From Bacteroidota bacterium (GTDB lineage Bacteria; Bacteroidota; Bacteroidia; Chitinophagales; Saprospiraceae): a stretch of 59,609 nt of DNA. Positions within the stretch are counted from its first letter, which is position 1, and each line of letters starts with the position of its first letter. Location: positions 1 to 59,609 of the forward strand of contig JAKQHM010000044.1 of NCBI GenBank assembly GCA_029572935.1. The letters run 5' to 3'. The notes under the pieces are model-generated. The model worked only from the letters and a program-made list of their open reading frames with translations, ran no database searches and was not told the DNA's origin. The position numbers and the translations under genes are program-made. Below are positions 26,257-35,659 of this stretch, one piece after another.

Positions 26257-27780
26257 TTATTGTATAAACACTTTTCCTGTGATCGATCCTGTGGAGTGGG
26301 TAACGCGGTAAACATAGGTGCCAGCAGCTCCCAGGTCTACCTCTACAGCATTGGATCCGACCTGTAGCCTTCTGGAAAATTTTGAACAGGATTTTCCCTC
26401 CAGATTGAAAAACTCAAAATGAGATTCGGATTCGATCGGAGAGTTTACTTCCATGACCACCTGACCATTTCCTGCCTGGTACCAATTGACGCGGGCTACA
26501 TCAGCACCGGGATTGTCGCTGGAGACCGGAAAGCGGCCCGTAGTAAAAGTAACGGGATTGGGCTGGGTATGACAAAAGCTGTTGGCATTATAGGCAAATA
26601 CCCTCCAGACATAACGTTTGTTACTTACCAAATTGGTCAGGGTGGTATCGGTTCTTCTTGTGATGAATCCTGTGTTCTTGATGGTCAGGGAGCCTTCGCC
26701 CATTTCCACCATGTAGTGGGTGGCATTGGGGACCGCCTCCCATTCGAGTTTTACGATGTTAAACCCTTCTGTTAGGTCACCATCAGTGGGCGCGATGATT
26801 TTAACAGCTTGATTTACATCAGCCTGAGGTGTGTAGGTAACAGTCCTCAGATAAGACCTGGCGGTGGAGCTGTAGTCCCTCAGAATGGCAGCTTTTTGCT
26901 CTGCGCTGAAAAACTGAAGGCAGTTCAGGAAATAGCTCATGATGTTTTTTTCTTCCGGATCCAATGGCAAATTATCCGGATCCTTCGCGCAGCCTACATA
27001 GGCACAGTTTCCTCCCACCCAGCCAAAGCCGAGGTTGTAGTCAGCTGGGGTATCGCAGAAACCATCTGATGATATTTTGCAGGATAGCTGGCCATTGATC
27101 CTTTTGTTTCTATCTGCATATTCCACATTGACGACTTGGCCACCTAAATTGACAGTAGTTGGGGTAGGAGTATTGCAGGTGTAAGTGGTGGCTTCCCATC
27201 CAAAGAAGGTATGTGCCAGACTGAAGAAGTGGCCAATCTCGTGGGCCAGCGTCGTACCATTGCCATTTACCTGAGCATTGCCGGAAACGATGTAATCCCC
27301 TCCGGGGTTGTAAAACGCCAGTACACCGGGCTCCGCTGCATTGGCCTTCGAAGCACAGATGATGTTGACAGCATTGCGGTTGTTGTTAGCCAAGCTGGTT
27401 GCCCACCCTCTGCCGAGGTCGCTGCTAGGATTGTCATAAAGGAAGTCATTATTGACAAAATTGATGTTCCGGATATAAAACTGTATTTCCTGATCTTCGT
27501 AGATTTTATTGATCGCACAGAGATTGGTAAAAACATTGCCAATTCTGAGGCGTCCAGTTCTGTCTGCCTTCGCTACCAGATGGTAATTCACTGGGATATA
27601 ACGAATGGCACCGGTACGGGTTTGGACAATATGTCCGAGCTCTTCCCGGTTTTTGAACATTCTGTCACGGATCTGGAGTTGATCTTCTGCGGAGGTTCCG
27701 CACATGCCGGTTGGGGCCTGCTGGCCGGTCAGGAGCGTACTGAAAAGTACTGCCATTGAAAATGTGAGTAACTTATACAT
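26257..27780 (-). CDS. Secreted M43-like zinc metalloprotease with FnIII and T9SS sorting domain (2)
   Basis: Paralogue of the protease encoded at 24758-26236: 507 residues, signal peptide at 1-20, zinc motif HEIGHFFSLAH (180-190) followed by the same TFFGWE segment. It then has an FnIII-like domain (residues about 335-415, THYMVEMGEG ... RYVWRVFAYN) and a divergent C-terminal sorting domain (SSDNPGADVARVNWYQAGNG ... GTYVYRVTH). It is the upstream gene of the pair. A TAATTTTG box on the minus strand at 27808-27815 lies 28 bp before the ATG. Tandem duplication of a secreted protease suggests divergence of substrate range or dosage. Confidence 0.87.
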   Translation of the reverse strand: MYKLLTFSMAVLFSTLLTGQQAPTGMCGTSAEDQLQIRDRMFKNREELGHIVQTRTGAIRYIPVNYHLVAKADRTGRLRIGNVFTNLCAINKIYEDQEIQFYIRNINFVNNDFLYDNPSSDLGRGWATSLANNNRNAVNIICASKANAAEPGVLAFYNPGGDYIVSGNAQVNGNGTTLAHEIGHFFSLAHTFFGWEATTYTCNTPTPTTVNLGGQVVNVEYADRNKRINGQLSCKISSDGFCDTPADYNLGFGWVGGNCAYVGCAKDPDNLPLDPEEKNIMSYFLNCLQFFSAEQKAAILRDYSSTARSYLRTVTYTPQADVNQAVKIIAPTDGDLTEGFNIVKLEWEAVPNATHYMVEMGEGSLTIKNTGFITRRTDTTLTNLVSNKRYVWRVFAYNANSFCHTQPNPVTFTTGRFPVSSDNPGADVARVNWYQAGNGQVVMEVNSPIESESHFEFFNLEGKSCSKFSRRLQVGSNAVEVDLGAAGTYVYRVTHSTGSITGKVFIQ

Positions 27781-27807
27781 TCTGATTAATTTATTTCAAA
27801 TTGGGTT

Positions 27808-27815
27808 CAAAATTA
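27808..27815 (-). promoter_or_regulatory. -7 element (TAATTTTG) upstream of the M43 protease pair
   Basis: An exact TAnnTTTG on the minus strand, 28 bp before the ATG at 27780. No TTG lies at the ideal -33 spacing, so it is a partial match only. The divergent mdh promoter must lie in the same 110-bp gap, and I could not assign it. Confidence 0.35.
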
Positions 27816-27890
27816 CAACAATTTCACCTCTCTACTGATTAGTTTTGCGGCGATTTTACTATCAATTCATCACTATAATAACGTTTAAAA

Positions 27891-28817
27891 ATGAATAAAG
27901 TTACAGTCATAGGTGCGGGCAATGTTGGGGCTACAGTAGCTAATGTGTTGGCTCATAAGGATTTCATAAAGGAAATTGTTCTTGTGGATATCAAAGCTGA
28001 GATGGCTCAGGGCAAGGCTTTGGATTCCTGGCAACAGGCTCCTGTGGATTATTATTCGACCCGGTTGGTAGGTACAGACGATTATGCGCTGACTCAAGAC
28101 TCTGATGTTGTGGTGATTACCGCCGGATTGCCCCGCAAACCCGGCATGAGCCGAGATGATCTGATTTCAACCAATGCCGGCATCGTCAATAGTGTAACTT
28201 CCTCAGTATTAAAGTATTCAAAAAATCCGATTGTCATTGTCGTCTCCAATCCTCTTGATGTCATGACTTATGCGGCTTATAAAGTGAGTGGTCTCGACTC
28301 CAGCAGGGTATTTGGAATGGCAGGTATTCTGGATACCGCTCGTTATAGAGCTTTTTTGGCAGAAGCCATCCAGGTTTCTCCAAAAGATATTCAGGCCATC
28401 CTGATGGGAGGGCATGGTGATTCCATGGTTCCGCTTCCCAGGTTTACCACCGTTTCGGGCATTCCGGTTTCTCAGTTCATTGATGAGGACAGCCTCAACA
28501 AGATCGTTGAAAGAACCAAATACGGTGGGGGAGAATTGGTCAAACTGATGGGTACCTCTGCCTGGTATGCCCCGGGAGCTGCTGCAGCCCAGATGGTGGA
28601 AGCCATTTTAAAGGATGAGCAAAGGATATTCCCCTGTTGTGCCCTCTTGAATGGGGAGTATGGGCTCGACAATGTTTTTGTCGGGGTGCCGGTTAAGTTG
28701 GGTAGAAATGGTATCGAGAAAATAATCGAGCTGGATTTGAATGAATCCGAAACCGCCCTGCTCAATCAATCCGCAGAGGAAGTGACCGCCATGATGAAGG
28801 TATACGATTCTCTCTGA
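27891..28817 (+). CDS. mdh: Malate dehydrogenase (LDH-like type)
   Basis: NAD-dependent interconversion of malate and oxaloacetate in the TCA cycle. The 308 residues have the Rossmann loop GAGNVGA (8-14), the substrate arginines R82 and R88 in PRKPGMSRDD that distinguish malate from lactate dehydrogenases, D149/R152 in LDTARYR and the catalytic H175 in GGHGDS. It is divergent from the M43 pair and followed after 44 bp by a peroxiredoxin-like gene. With sucC and the mutase operon it gives this segment a central-carbon flavour. Confidence 0.96.
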   Translation: MNKVTVIGAGNVGATVANVLAHKDFIKEIVLVDIKAEMAQGKALDSWQQAPVDYYSTRLVGTDDYALTQDSDVVVITAGLPRKPGMSRDDLISTNAGIVNSVTSSVLKYSKNPIVIVVSNPLDVMTYAAYKVSGLDSSRVFGMAGILDTARYRAFLAEAIQVSPKDIQAILMGGHGDSMVPLPRFTTVSGIPVSQFIDEDSLNKIVERTKYGGGELVKLMGTSAWYAPGAAAAQMVEAILKDEQRIFPCCALLNGEYGLDNVFVGVPVKLGRNGIEKIIELDLNESETALLNQSAEEVTAMMKVYDSL

Positions 28818-28861
28818 ACCGATCCACTTGAACTTATCAATGCTTATGGTGTTTTTAGACC

Positions 28862-29389
28862 ATGAGCAGCATGCAGGAAGAACTAAAAACCATGCAGACC
28901 CACAGCGGCAAAAGCGTTGTGGAGTTAAGTAAAAAGAAGCAGGTATTGCTTGTCTTTCTACGTCATTTTGGCTGCACTTTTTGCAGGGAAGCCCTCGAAG
29001 AGATCAGTGAGTTGAATAAGACCACGGATCCTGAGTTGGCTGAGATCATTTTGGTGCACATGGCTGAACCGAGCATTGCCATGACCTATTTTGAAAGATA
29101 CAAGATTTCTCATCTGGAACATATATCCGATCCTGGCTGCCGCTATTATCAGGCCTTTGGTCTGGTGAAGGGACGTTTTAATCAGTTGTTTGGATTCAGA
29201 TCCTGGATCAGAGGTGTGGACGCAGGTATTTTAAAAGGCCACGGATGGGGCGTGCAATTGGGGGATGGTTTTCAAATGCCGGGTGTGTTTACTGTACTCG
29301 ATGGCAAGATCGTTTCTGAATTTCGCCACCAATACGTATCAGATAAGCCGGATTACAGAAGTATGATATCTTGCCAACCGACACAATAA
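28862..29389 (+). CDS. Peroxiredoxin-like (AhpC/TSA_2 family) protein
   Basis: Thioredoxin-fold protein of 175 residues resembling the PF13911-type AhpC/TSA relatives. The redox motif is CTFC (C38, C41) in FLRHFGCTFCREAL, at the end of the first beta strand where thioredoxin-like proteins carry CxxC. The middle holds DPGCRYYQAFGL, typical of this subfamily. A thiol-dependent reductase or peroxidase role is inferred; no substrate is known. No signal peptide is seen, so it should be cytoplasmic. It lies 44 bp after mdh and may be co-transcribed. Confidence 0.8.
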   Translation: MSSMQEELKTMQTHSGKSVVELSKKKQVLLVFLRHFGCTFCREALEEISELNKTTDPELAEIILVHMAEPSIAMTYFERYKISHLEHISDPGCRYYQAFGLVKGRFNQLFGFRSWIRGVDAGILKGHGWGVQLGDGFQMPGVFTVLDGKIVSEFRHQYVSDKPDYRSMISCQPTQ

Positions 29390-29447
29390 GCTGCCATTAC
29401 AGGCGTTTCGGAATTGGGTCGTTCATAATTTTTCTAAAACATTTGCT

Positions 29448-30338
29448 TTGAACCGAATTAGCTTACTAGCCTTCGTTGCGTGTTTCCAGATTTCCGTCAC
29501 GATGCCTGTTTTTGCTCAGTCTGGCCTCAACACCCATCTGGATAGCTTGAAATTTTGGGGAGAGGTAATGGTACATTCTGTAACCCCTGCCTACAGGAAA
29601 ATGGCTGCCGGGGAGGTCTCAAAACACATTGAGTCCGTCCTGTCTGCCGGATCATTGGATACATCCGTACAGATTCCGGGATTCATGGCTCTTAGACCGG
29701 TTGACCAGTCTTTTACCTTGTACACTTGGCAGTATGAAACTGAAAAAGGGTTGTGGAACTATAGGGGTATGATAAAATTGGCAGATGGCAGCCTGATTAA
29801 GTTGGCCAACGAGAAGAGGGACTATCTGAAAATCCGGAGGGATCCTTTTGATCAGGATCACTGGTATGGAGCGCTGTATTATCAAATATCGCCAAGATTC
29901 TATGGCAATGCCGATCCTTATTACGTCTTGATCGGTTATGCTCAAAACAACAGGAAGGAAAAATTCAAAATCATTGATGCTATAAGTATCCGGAATGGTA
30001 AAGTGGAGTTTGGTTTCAAAGGTCTAACCCTGGAAGAAACAAAAGGTGAGGAATATGAGGCTTCACGACAGGTTATCCGATATTCCCCGGAAGCTTCCTG
30101 CGCCGTCAGTTTTGATGGAGATCAAATCGTGTACGACCATATGACCAGAGTGGATGATCTGCGAGGTGGTGGGCCTGCCTTATATGTCCCGGATGGCACC
30201 TATGAAGCCTTAGAGTATAAAGATGGAAAATGGCGGCACATTTCTCAACTTGAAAACACACAGATGAATGAACCGCCCAGGGAAAAACCCATCCTGGACA
30301 GCAGACCGAAAGATCTTTTTGGCAGACCAGGTAAATAG
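29448..30338 (+). CDS. Secreted protein of unknown function
   Basis: 296 residues. The likely start is TTG 29448, because it yields a full signal peptide (MNRISLLAFVACFQISVTMPVFA); no ATG gives one. The mature part contains WYGALYYQISP and YYVLIGYAQNNRKEKFKIID and is rich in aromatic and charged residues, suggesting a beta-sheet-rich periplasmic protein. The C-terminus is proline- and arginine-rich (PPREKPILDSRPKDLFG). I recognise no catalytic motif, lipobox or T9SS sorting domain. It is 58 bp downstream of the peroxiredoxin-like gene and converges on tilS. Confidence 0.65.
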   Translation: MNRISLLAFVACFQISVTMPVFAQSGLNTHLDSLKFWGEVMVHSVTPAYRKMAAGEVSKHIESVLSAGSLDTSVQIPGFMALRPVDQSFTLYTWQYETEKGLWNYRGMIKLADGSLIKLANEKRDYLKIRRDPFDQDHWYGALYYQISPRFYGNADPYYVLIGYAQNNRKEKFKIIDAISIRNGKVEFGFKGLTLEETKGEEYEASRQVIRYSPEASCAVSFDGDQIVYDHMTRVDDLRGGGPALYVPDGTYEALEYKDGKWRHISQLENTQMNEPPREKPILDSRPKDLFGRPGK

Positions 30339-30488
30339 CTACACCACACACATGTTGCGATCCCACATTACACGGGTATGAACTATGGGATTATTGTTAC
30401 CTCAGATTGTCTCTAAATTCTTTTTGAAGTAAACAAAATTAATCTCCTTAGCTCAGATGGAGAAGGGCACTTGGGGCACATGTTACAT

Positions 30489-31829
30489 TTATGCTGAATT
30501 CTTTCTGCCTATTCTCTTGCAGGTCCACAGCATAATTTTTTCAGATTCTTTGTATCGGCTGATCTTTTCTGAAATGGCGTGTCCGGGAACCCAAAGCATT
30601 TCATCGCCAGACCACCAAAGGGGCAATTCAGCTCTTGTGAGCAGGTCGGTACCATTTTCATTGAATATTTTTTTTAGTTTTTTTTGCCTCCCTTCCATAC
30701 CCGGTATTCTTATTCGGTCACCGGGTGAGAACCGACGAATTGTTAATGGGAATTTTATATCCGAACAATCAGCGAGGATTGCCCACTCGTTGTTTTTGAA
30801 ATCAGGATCGCTGCTTACAGGCTTTTGTATTTCCAGTTCAAAATTTCCAAATCTTACTTTCCCGGAATCGGCATAGATTAATATTTCAGTACACGAAACT
30901 TCATCGGATTCTTCTGACAGAACCCAAAAGTCTCTGGCTTTAACCAAACTTAATCCATTGGGGGACCGGAAAGTTCTTCCGGGAGAATTTGGGTCTCTGC
31001 AAATATTTTGAATGGTGTCATAGTTGAATCCAAGTCCCGATGCGTAATGGCGAAACAGAGCTAGATCCGATTGGGGAAAATCCAGGATCAGGATCCTGTC
31101 TGCATCCTTTCGAACATAAGTATCTTTCCATTTCTCCAACTTCAGATCCATATAATTTCTCAGTTCGCTGATTAGTTCCATGGAGTGGGACAGAGAGGAG
31201 CTAAATCCTGGTTTTACCTCTGCCAGGATAGGAAATACCTGGTTCCTTAGTTTGTTTCTCGCATAATCGTTTTTCAGATTTGAAATATCTTCCCTCCATG
31301 GGACTTGATACGACACGGCATAATGATAAAGATCCCTTTTACTCAAATACTGAAAAGGTCTGATGGCGCGCTTGTTTGCGTTTGACAAAACGTCCAGTCC
31401 TCTCAATCCTGAGCCACGGATCAGGTTCAGGATAAAAGTTTCTTCCAAATCGTCCCGATGGTGTGCTGTGAGTAAAATGTCATAGCCAAATTGATCGCTT
31501 AGTTCCTTAAAGTAATCATAGCGTGCTGTTCTGGCTGATTCCTGGATTCCGCTTTTTTGTCCTGTCAGAGGGAAATGGCCTGTATGACAAATTATACCGT
31601 GGGTAGTCGCCCAGTCTTCCACCAGCTTTTGATCTGCATCGGAATCAGCAGCTCTCAGATGAAAATTACAATGCGCTATAGCAAAGTCAGCGGATACCTG
31701 ATGTAAAGTATGGGCTAGTACCATGGAATCCATGCCTCCACTTACTGCAGCCAGGATTTTTTTATTGGACCAATGCCGCAGCAGATTTTCCATCGCCAGG
31801 AGGACAGGATCGTGACTTTCTTTCTTCAA
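30489..31829 (-). CDS. tilS: tRNA(Ile)-lysidine synthetase
   Basis: ATP-dependent enzyme that converts C34 of tRNA-Ile(CAU) to lysidine, essential for decoding AUA. The N-type PP-loop motif SGGMDS is at residues 30-35, followed by HCNFHLRAADSDAD, YDILLTAHHRDDLEETFILNLIRGSG and the C-terminal TilS domain (LTIRRFSPGDRIRIPGM ... KKLKKIFNE). The frame begins at TTG 31829 (446 residues); an ATG 12 codons further in is an alternative. It is isolated between convergent and divergent neighbours. Confidence 0.94.
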   Translation of the reverse strand: MKKESHDPVLLAMENLLRHWSNKKILAAVSGGMDSMVLAHTLHQVSADFAIAHCNFHLRAADSDADQKLVEDWATTHGIICHTGHFPLTGQKSGIQESARTARYDYFKELSDQFGYDILLTAHHRDDLEETFILNLIRGSGLRGLDVLSNANKRAIRPFQYLSKRDLYHYAVSYQVPWREDISNLKNDYARNKLRNQVFPILAEVKPGFSSSLSHSMELISELRNYMDLKLEKWKDTYVRKDADRILILDFPQSDLALFRHYASGLGFNYDTIQNICRDPNSPGRTFRSPNGLSLVKARDFWVLSEESDEVSCTEILIYADSGKVRFGNFELEIQKPVSSDPDFKNNEWAILADCSDIKFPLTIRRFSPGDRIRIPGMEGRQKKLKKIFNENGTDLLTRAELPLWWSGDEMLWVPGHAISEKISRYKESEKIMLWTCKRIGRKNSA

Positions 31830-31919
31830 AAGTTAATTTTTTGCAAGTTTCAATAAATCACTGCTATTTTTCAACGGGAATTGATTTTTTTGCATGATTA
31901 TTCTTTTAAAACCATTGAA

Positions 31920-32444
31920 ATGAGCCGTTTATTTTACCTATTGATTCTTATCGGGGCTGCATTTTCCTCCTGTAAATCCGATTCCAAAGCAGATAAGCCC
32001 GCGCCAGCTCCCAATGACGAAACCGGTACCGTGCGGAAAATTCAGACCACCGGAAAAATTTACGGCAAACTGGATGAAGCATTTATTCAGGCATCCAAAA
32101 CCCAAAAGCCTGAACCTAATCTGACAGATAGTATTTGGCATATCTATTTTGCCCTGTCTATTGCAGAAGAAACCCCTAAAAGCAATATTTACCAAGGACA
32201 TTGGATTGACTTGCTCGAGGATGGCAGTTACAAGAAAGGCATTTATAGTGAAACCACAGATGCAGGAAGGTATCTCTACACATCTGCAATAAAAACTTTG
32301 GAATTGCGCTCAGAAAAGGACAGTTCCAGCGAATGGACAGTCAAGGTCGACCCGGATGCCATGCTCCTGGTGGGTACCCAAAAATATGGCAACAATCCCT
32401 GGCAGATCAAGTTACTCAGAAGAAGTAATCCCCCTTCGAAGTAA
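31920..32444 (+). CDS. Small putative lipoprotein of unknown function
   Basis: 174 residues from ATG 31920, chosen because it starts a lipoprotein signal (MSRLFYLLILIGAAFSSC) with a near-consensus lipobox F-S-S-C (Cys18); an in-frame TTG at 31881 would spoil it. The mature part starts with a charged, proline-rich linker (KADKPAPAPNDE) and then an NlpE-like or lipocalin-like beta-rich domain (YQGHWIDLLEDGSYKKGIYSE). That resemblance is weak and I assign no function. It converges on mltG with only 17 bp between the stops. Confidence 0.6.
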   Translation: MSRLFYLLILIGAAFSSCKSDSKADKPAPAPNDETGTVRKIQTTGKIYGKLDEAFIQASKTQKPEPNLTDSIWHIYFALSIAEETPKSNIYQGHWIDLLEDGSYKKGIYSETTDAGRYLYTSAIKTLELRSEKDSSSEWTVKVDPDAMLLVGTQKYGNNPWQIKLLRRSNPPSK

Positions 32445-32461
32445 ATTCTCCCTTAACTTGG

Positions 32462-33487
32462 TCAATGGATGTTTTCATCATTGAGCCACTTTCGGTAAAT
32501 TCTTGCATTTTCAAAATGTTGCTCAGCGTTCTGTGCGAACGCATGACGACCTTCGTAGCCTGGTTTGGCGCAGAAAAACAAGTATTCGTGCTTTTCGGCC
32601 TTAATTACAGACTCCAGGCTGTTTAAGGACGGCATGCAGATTGGTCCCGGCGGCAAGCCGTCCACCTGATAAGTGTTGTAAGGGGACTGAATAGATAAAA
32701 TTTCATGAGAAACCCTTTGAATGCCTTCCAGTCCGCTGGCAAAAACCGCGGTGGGATCGGCCTGAAGTCTCATCCCCGATTTCAGGCGGTTCAGGTAGAC
32801 CCCTGCGATGGCAGGCCTTTCAGGTTCGAATTGGGATTCTTTTTCTACGATGGAGGCAACAATGTATATCTGCTTCGTGTCCAGGCCCAGCTCTTTCAAA
32901 GCAATCGCCTTACTTTCAGATGCCCAGTATCGGTCGTGTTGGGCTTTTAATTTTTTATAAAGCTGCTGGGGGCTGCTGTTCCAATAAAATTCATAGGTAT
33001 CCGGTAAGACAGAAGTGAGGATGTTTTCTGCGGTATAGCCCAGGCTGTCCAGCAAAATGGTGTCCAGCAGGAATGAAACCAATTCCATAGAGTCCATTTC
33101 CATCTGAGCAGCCACTTTGCCACTGAATTGGTAGACGTCCCTGACCTCCTGAATGACCAGCCTCACGGGATCCTGCGCCCCTGACCGGAGTTTTCTGTAA
33201 ATATCCAGGTTGCTCATGCCGGGACGGATCAGGTACCTTGCCGAACGCTTCTCGATGGATTCTTTTGGGAGAATGGAAAGGAGGATCTGCAAAGTGCTTC
33301 CATTTTTCAATATAGCACTGTCTTTCAGTGTCCGGACAATGTTCCCTACCGGAGTTCCGGAACGGATTTCCAATGGAAAGGGTTCCGCACGGGCAGTTAC
33401 ATTGTCTTTGAATATAAAAAAGTAAATGACCAACAATAAGCCTGCAACTGTTGGAACCAACAGCAAGGCTATCGCTCTTTTTTTCAT
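32462..33487 (-). CDS. mltG: Endolytic murein transglycosylase MltG (YceG family)
   Basis: Inner-membrane lytic transglycosylase that cuts nascent peptidoglycan strands and sets glycan length. 341 residues from ATG 33487; a TTG one codon earlier is possible. An N-terminal transmembrane helix (AIALLLVPTVAGLLLVIYFF) is followed by a LysM-like region and the catalytic YceG domain. That domain has the key Glu in VASIVEKES (E217, equivalent to E218 in E. coli), then AGVYLNRLKSGMRLQADPT. The start shares one base with the panB stop (TGATG), so translation is probably coupled to panB. Confidence 0.94.
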   Translation of the reverse strand: MKKRAIALLLVPTVAGLLLVIYFFIFKDNVTARAEPFPLEIRSGTPVGNIVRTLKDSAILKNGSTLQILLSILPKESIEKRSARYLIRPGMSNLDIYRKLRSGAQDPVRLVIQEVRDVYQFSGKVAAQMEMDSMELVSFLLDTILLDSLGYTAENILTSVLPDTYEFYWNSSPQQLYKKLKAQHDRYWASESKAIALKELGLDTKQIYIVASIVEKESQFEPERPAIAGVYLNRLKSGMRLQADPTAVFASGLEGIQRVSHEILSIQSPYNTYQVDGLPPGPICMPSLNSLESVIKAEKHEYLFFCAKPGYEGRHAFAQNAEQHFENARIYRKWLNDENIH

Positions 33488-34302
33488 CAATACTGTTCTT
33501 TTTCGTTGGGAAAACTTCCGGATTTCACATCCCTGGAATATTGGTTTACCGCCTCCAGAATTTGACTGTGAAGATCCAGATATCGTCTCAAAAACCTGGG
33601 ATGGAATCCTTTATTAAGGCCCAGCATATCATGGGAGACCAAAACCTGGCCATCTACACCGGACCCAGCACCGATTCCGATGGTGGGTATGTTGATGGAT
33701 TGAGTCACCTCGGTGGCCAGATTGGCCGGAATTTTTTCAAGGACCAGGCTGAAACAGCCTGCCTGTTCTAAAATTTGGGCGTCTTCTTTAAGTTTTATAG
33801 CCTCGGCTTTTTCCTTGGCCCTTACGTTATAGGTTCCGAATTTGTATATGGATTGGGGTGTGAGTCCCAGGTGCCCCATGACAGGTATACCGGCTGTGAG
33901 GATCCTTTTGATGGAATCGGCGACCTCTGCTCCTCCTTCGAGCTTTACCGCATGGGCTCCGCTTTCTTTCATGATCCGGATGGAAGATTCCAGAGCACGC
34001 TTTGTGTTGCCCTGATAACTGCCGAATGGCAGATCCACCACCACCAAAGCCCGGGAAACACCCCTTACCACCGATTGGGCATGGTATATCATCTGGTTCA
34101 GGGTGATGGGCAGGGTGGTTTCATGTCCTGCCATTACATTGGAAGCGGAATCGCCCACCAGTAAAACATCTATTCCCGCTTCATCCAGGATTCTGGCCAT
34201 GGAATAATCGTAGGCAGTCAACATGGCGATTTTCTCACCATTTATTTTCAGCTCTTGAAGTGTCCTCGTAGTGATTTTTTTTAATTCTTTGTGGACTGAC
34301 AT
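33487..34302 (-). CDS. panB: 3-methyl-2-oxobutanoate hydroxymethyltransferase
   Basis: First committed step of pantothenate and coenzyme A synthesis: it transfers a hydroxymethyl group from methylene-tetrahydrofolate to ketoisovalerate. ATG 34302 gives 271 residues, the usual length; the frame stays open 30 codons further upstream, but that extension has no family similarity. Motifs include [27 protein letters not shown] (47-63, metal-binding D51), [10 protein letters not shown] and VKLEGGAEV. It is upstream of and overlaps mltG. The base pattern TATCTTTA just before the start resembles a -7 box with one mismatch. Confidence 0.95.
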   Translation of the reverse strand: MSVHKELKKITTRTLQELKINGEKIAMLTAYDYSMARILDEAGIDVLLVGDSASNVMAGHETTLPITLNQMIYHAQSVVRGVSRALVVVDLPFGSYQGNTKRALESSIRIMKESGAHAVKLEGGAEVADSIKRILTAGIPVMGHLGLTPQSIYKFGTYNVRAKEKAEAIKLKEDAQILEQAGCFSLVLEKIPANLATEVTQSINIPTIGIGAGSGVDGQVLVSHDMLGLNKGFHPRFLRRYLDLHSQILEAVNQYSRDVKSGSFPNEKEQY

Positions 34303-34605
34303 GGCGTAAAGATAGGCATTGAATTTGTTTTTGCAGCGGATCGAATTCATTCCCACAGGCAGGATTATGGCAGTAAGGATCCTGGGTTGCAATTCATTTG
34401 TATTTACAGATTAGGAGGAAATACATGTAGTACCTCAATAGGCAATCCGAAACGGATGGGATCGGGAATCAGGCAGTTGCCATTCTGAGGATTAATGGAT
34501 GAATATCAACCCCAGGCAAGATTACTAAGAATAAAAGTCAAGATTCGGTTGGTGACTGAAATATTCCTGAACCAGCTAATTCAACCCTTTTTGTAATTTT
34601 GCCTT
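34303..34605. other. Divergent intergenic region between panB and a lipoprotein gene
   Basis: 303 bp without a credible gene. It contains a CAGGAT/ATCCTG inverted repeat (34360-34384, 13-nt loop) and, at the right end, the TAATTTTG box for the lipoprotein gene. Nothing else was recognised. Confidence 0.5.
34594..34601 (+). promoter_or_regulatory. -7 element (TAATTTTG) immediately before the 34606 start
   Basis: An exact TAnnTTTG ends only 4 bp before the ATG at 34606, which would make the mRNA leaderless or nearly so. The -33 element is not obvious. Confidence 0.4.
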
Positions 34606-35583
34606 ATGATGCGCAATTTGATTTTAGCGGGTAGCCTCCTTTTTTTGGGATCCTGTACTACTGATTTTGTTCTGACGGAGGAGTGGAGGGATGTTCCGGT
34701 AGTCTATGGGTTCATTAATCGCACAGATACGGCGCATTATATCCGGGTGGAAAAGCTCTTTGTAGATGAAAACAGATCTGCTGTGGAGATTGCCCAGATC
34801 GCAGATTCGCTGTATTATCCCAATGCAAAAGTGAGCCTGTTCAATATCACAAAGAACAGATCCCACGGTTTGATCCGTGTAGATGCTAACCTGGAGGGTT
34901 ATCAGAGAAAACCGGGACCGTTTGCGACAGCGCCTAATTTCATGTACAAAATCAAGGCTTCCGATATCCCCCTGTCTGCTGGTGACAGCCTTGTCTTTCA
35001 ATTGGATCGGGGTGACCAGAAGCCATTGGTAACAGCCCGGATCGCCCTGATCAGGGATTTTGCTTTTACTTCCCCTGCCGATCAGACCCGTGAGATAAAA
35101 TTTGATCCGGCTTTAAGTCAGAACTTTTCCTGGCGCGGAAGTGGATTGTCGGCATCGACCATTTATGATTTTGAGATTCTGGTCCAGGTGCAGGAGGAAA
35201 ATACAGTGACAGGAGCCATACAGACTAAAACTGTTCGCTGGGCACTCCAACAAGGGGATATCAAGACCTCAGTAGCTGTTCAGGGTCTTTCTTTCTTTTC
35301 CTTGCTCAAAAATAACCTCACTGTAGATCCGGCCATTTCCAGAAAGATTCTGAGCCTTGACTTTCAGGCTCGTGCAGGAGGACCTGAAATCACAGACTTC
35401 AATGCCATCATCAATGCCAACACAGGGATTACCGCCTCTCAGGAGATTCCACGTTTTACCAATCTCTCAGAAGGATTCGGCCTTGTTTCAAGCGTTCATA
35501 CCATACGCAGATCACTGGGTATTACCGCCGAAACCCGAAACCTGCTTCGAACAGTAGAGGAAACCCGTCTCCTGAATTTCTGA
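34606..35583 (+). CDS. Putative outer-membrane lipoprotein, possibly DUF4249-like
   Basis: 325 residues with a lipoprotein signal (MMRNLILAGSLLFLGSC, lipobox L-G-S-C, Cys17). The mature protein begins VLTEEWRDVPVVYGFINRTDTAHYIRVEKLF, which recalls DUF4249-type Bacteroidota lipoproteins that sit beside TonB-dependent receptors. No receptor gene is adjacent here, and the similarity is by eye only. The rest is predicted beta-rich with no catalytic motif. It precedes dnaK by about 138 bp and probably has its own promoter. Confidence 0.65.
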   Translation: MMRNLILAGSLLFLGSCTTDFVLTEEWRDVPVVYGFINRTDTAHYIRVEKLFVDENRSAVEIAQIADSLYYPNAKVSLFNITKNRSHGLIRVDANLEGYQRKPGPFATAPNFMYKIKASDIPLSAGDSLVFQLDRGDQKPLVTARIALIRDFAFTSPADQTREIKFDPALSQNFSWRGSGLSASTIYDFEILVQVQEENTVTGAIQTKTVRWALQQGDIKTSVAVQGLSFFSLLKNNLTVDPAISRKILSLDFQARAGGPEITDFNAIINANTGITASQEIPRFTNLSEGFGLVSSVHTIRRSLGITAETRNLLRTVEETRLLNF

Positions 35584-35640
35584 CATTTTTAAGGAAAGCC
35601 GGCCTGTTTGTCATATTAATTGAGGCCAAATTTTAAAGGT

Positions 35641-35659
35641 TGTCAGGTTTTTACTGACA
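35641..35659. promoter_or_regulatory. Hairpin in the dnaK 5' region
   Basis: TGTCAG, seven-base loop, CTGACA, about 60 bp before the dnaK ATG. A T6 run lies 11 bp further on, so it could end the upstream lipoprotein transcript or act in dnaK regulation. No CIRCE (TTAGCACTC) operator was seen. Confidence 0.3.

Noticed and set aside
30452..30480. tRNA-like D-arm string TAGCTCAGATGG
   Set aside because: There is no T-arm GGTTC-type sequence, no anticodon stem and no matching acceptor stem within 90 bases, so it is a chance match.
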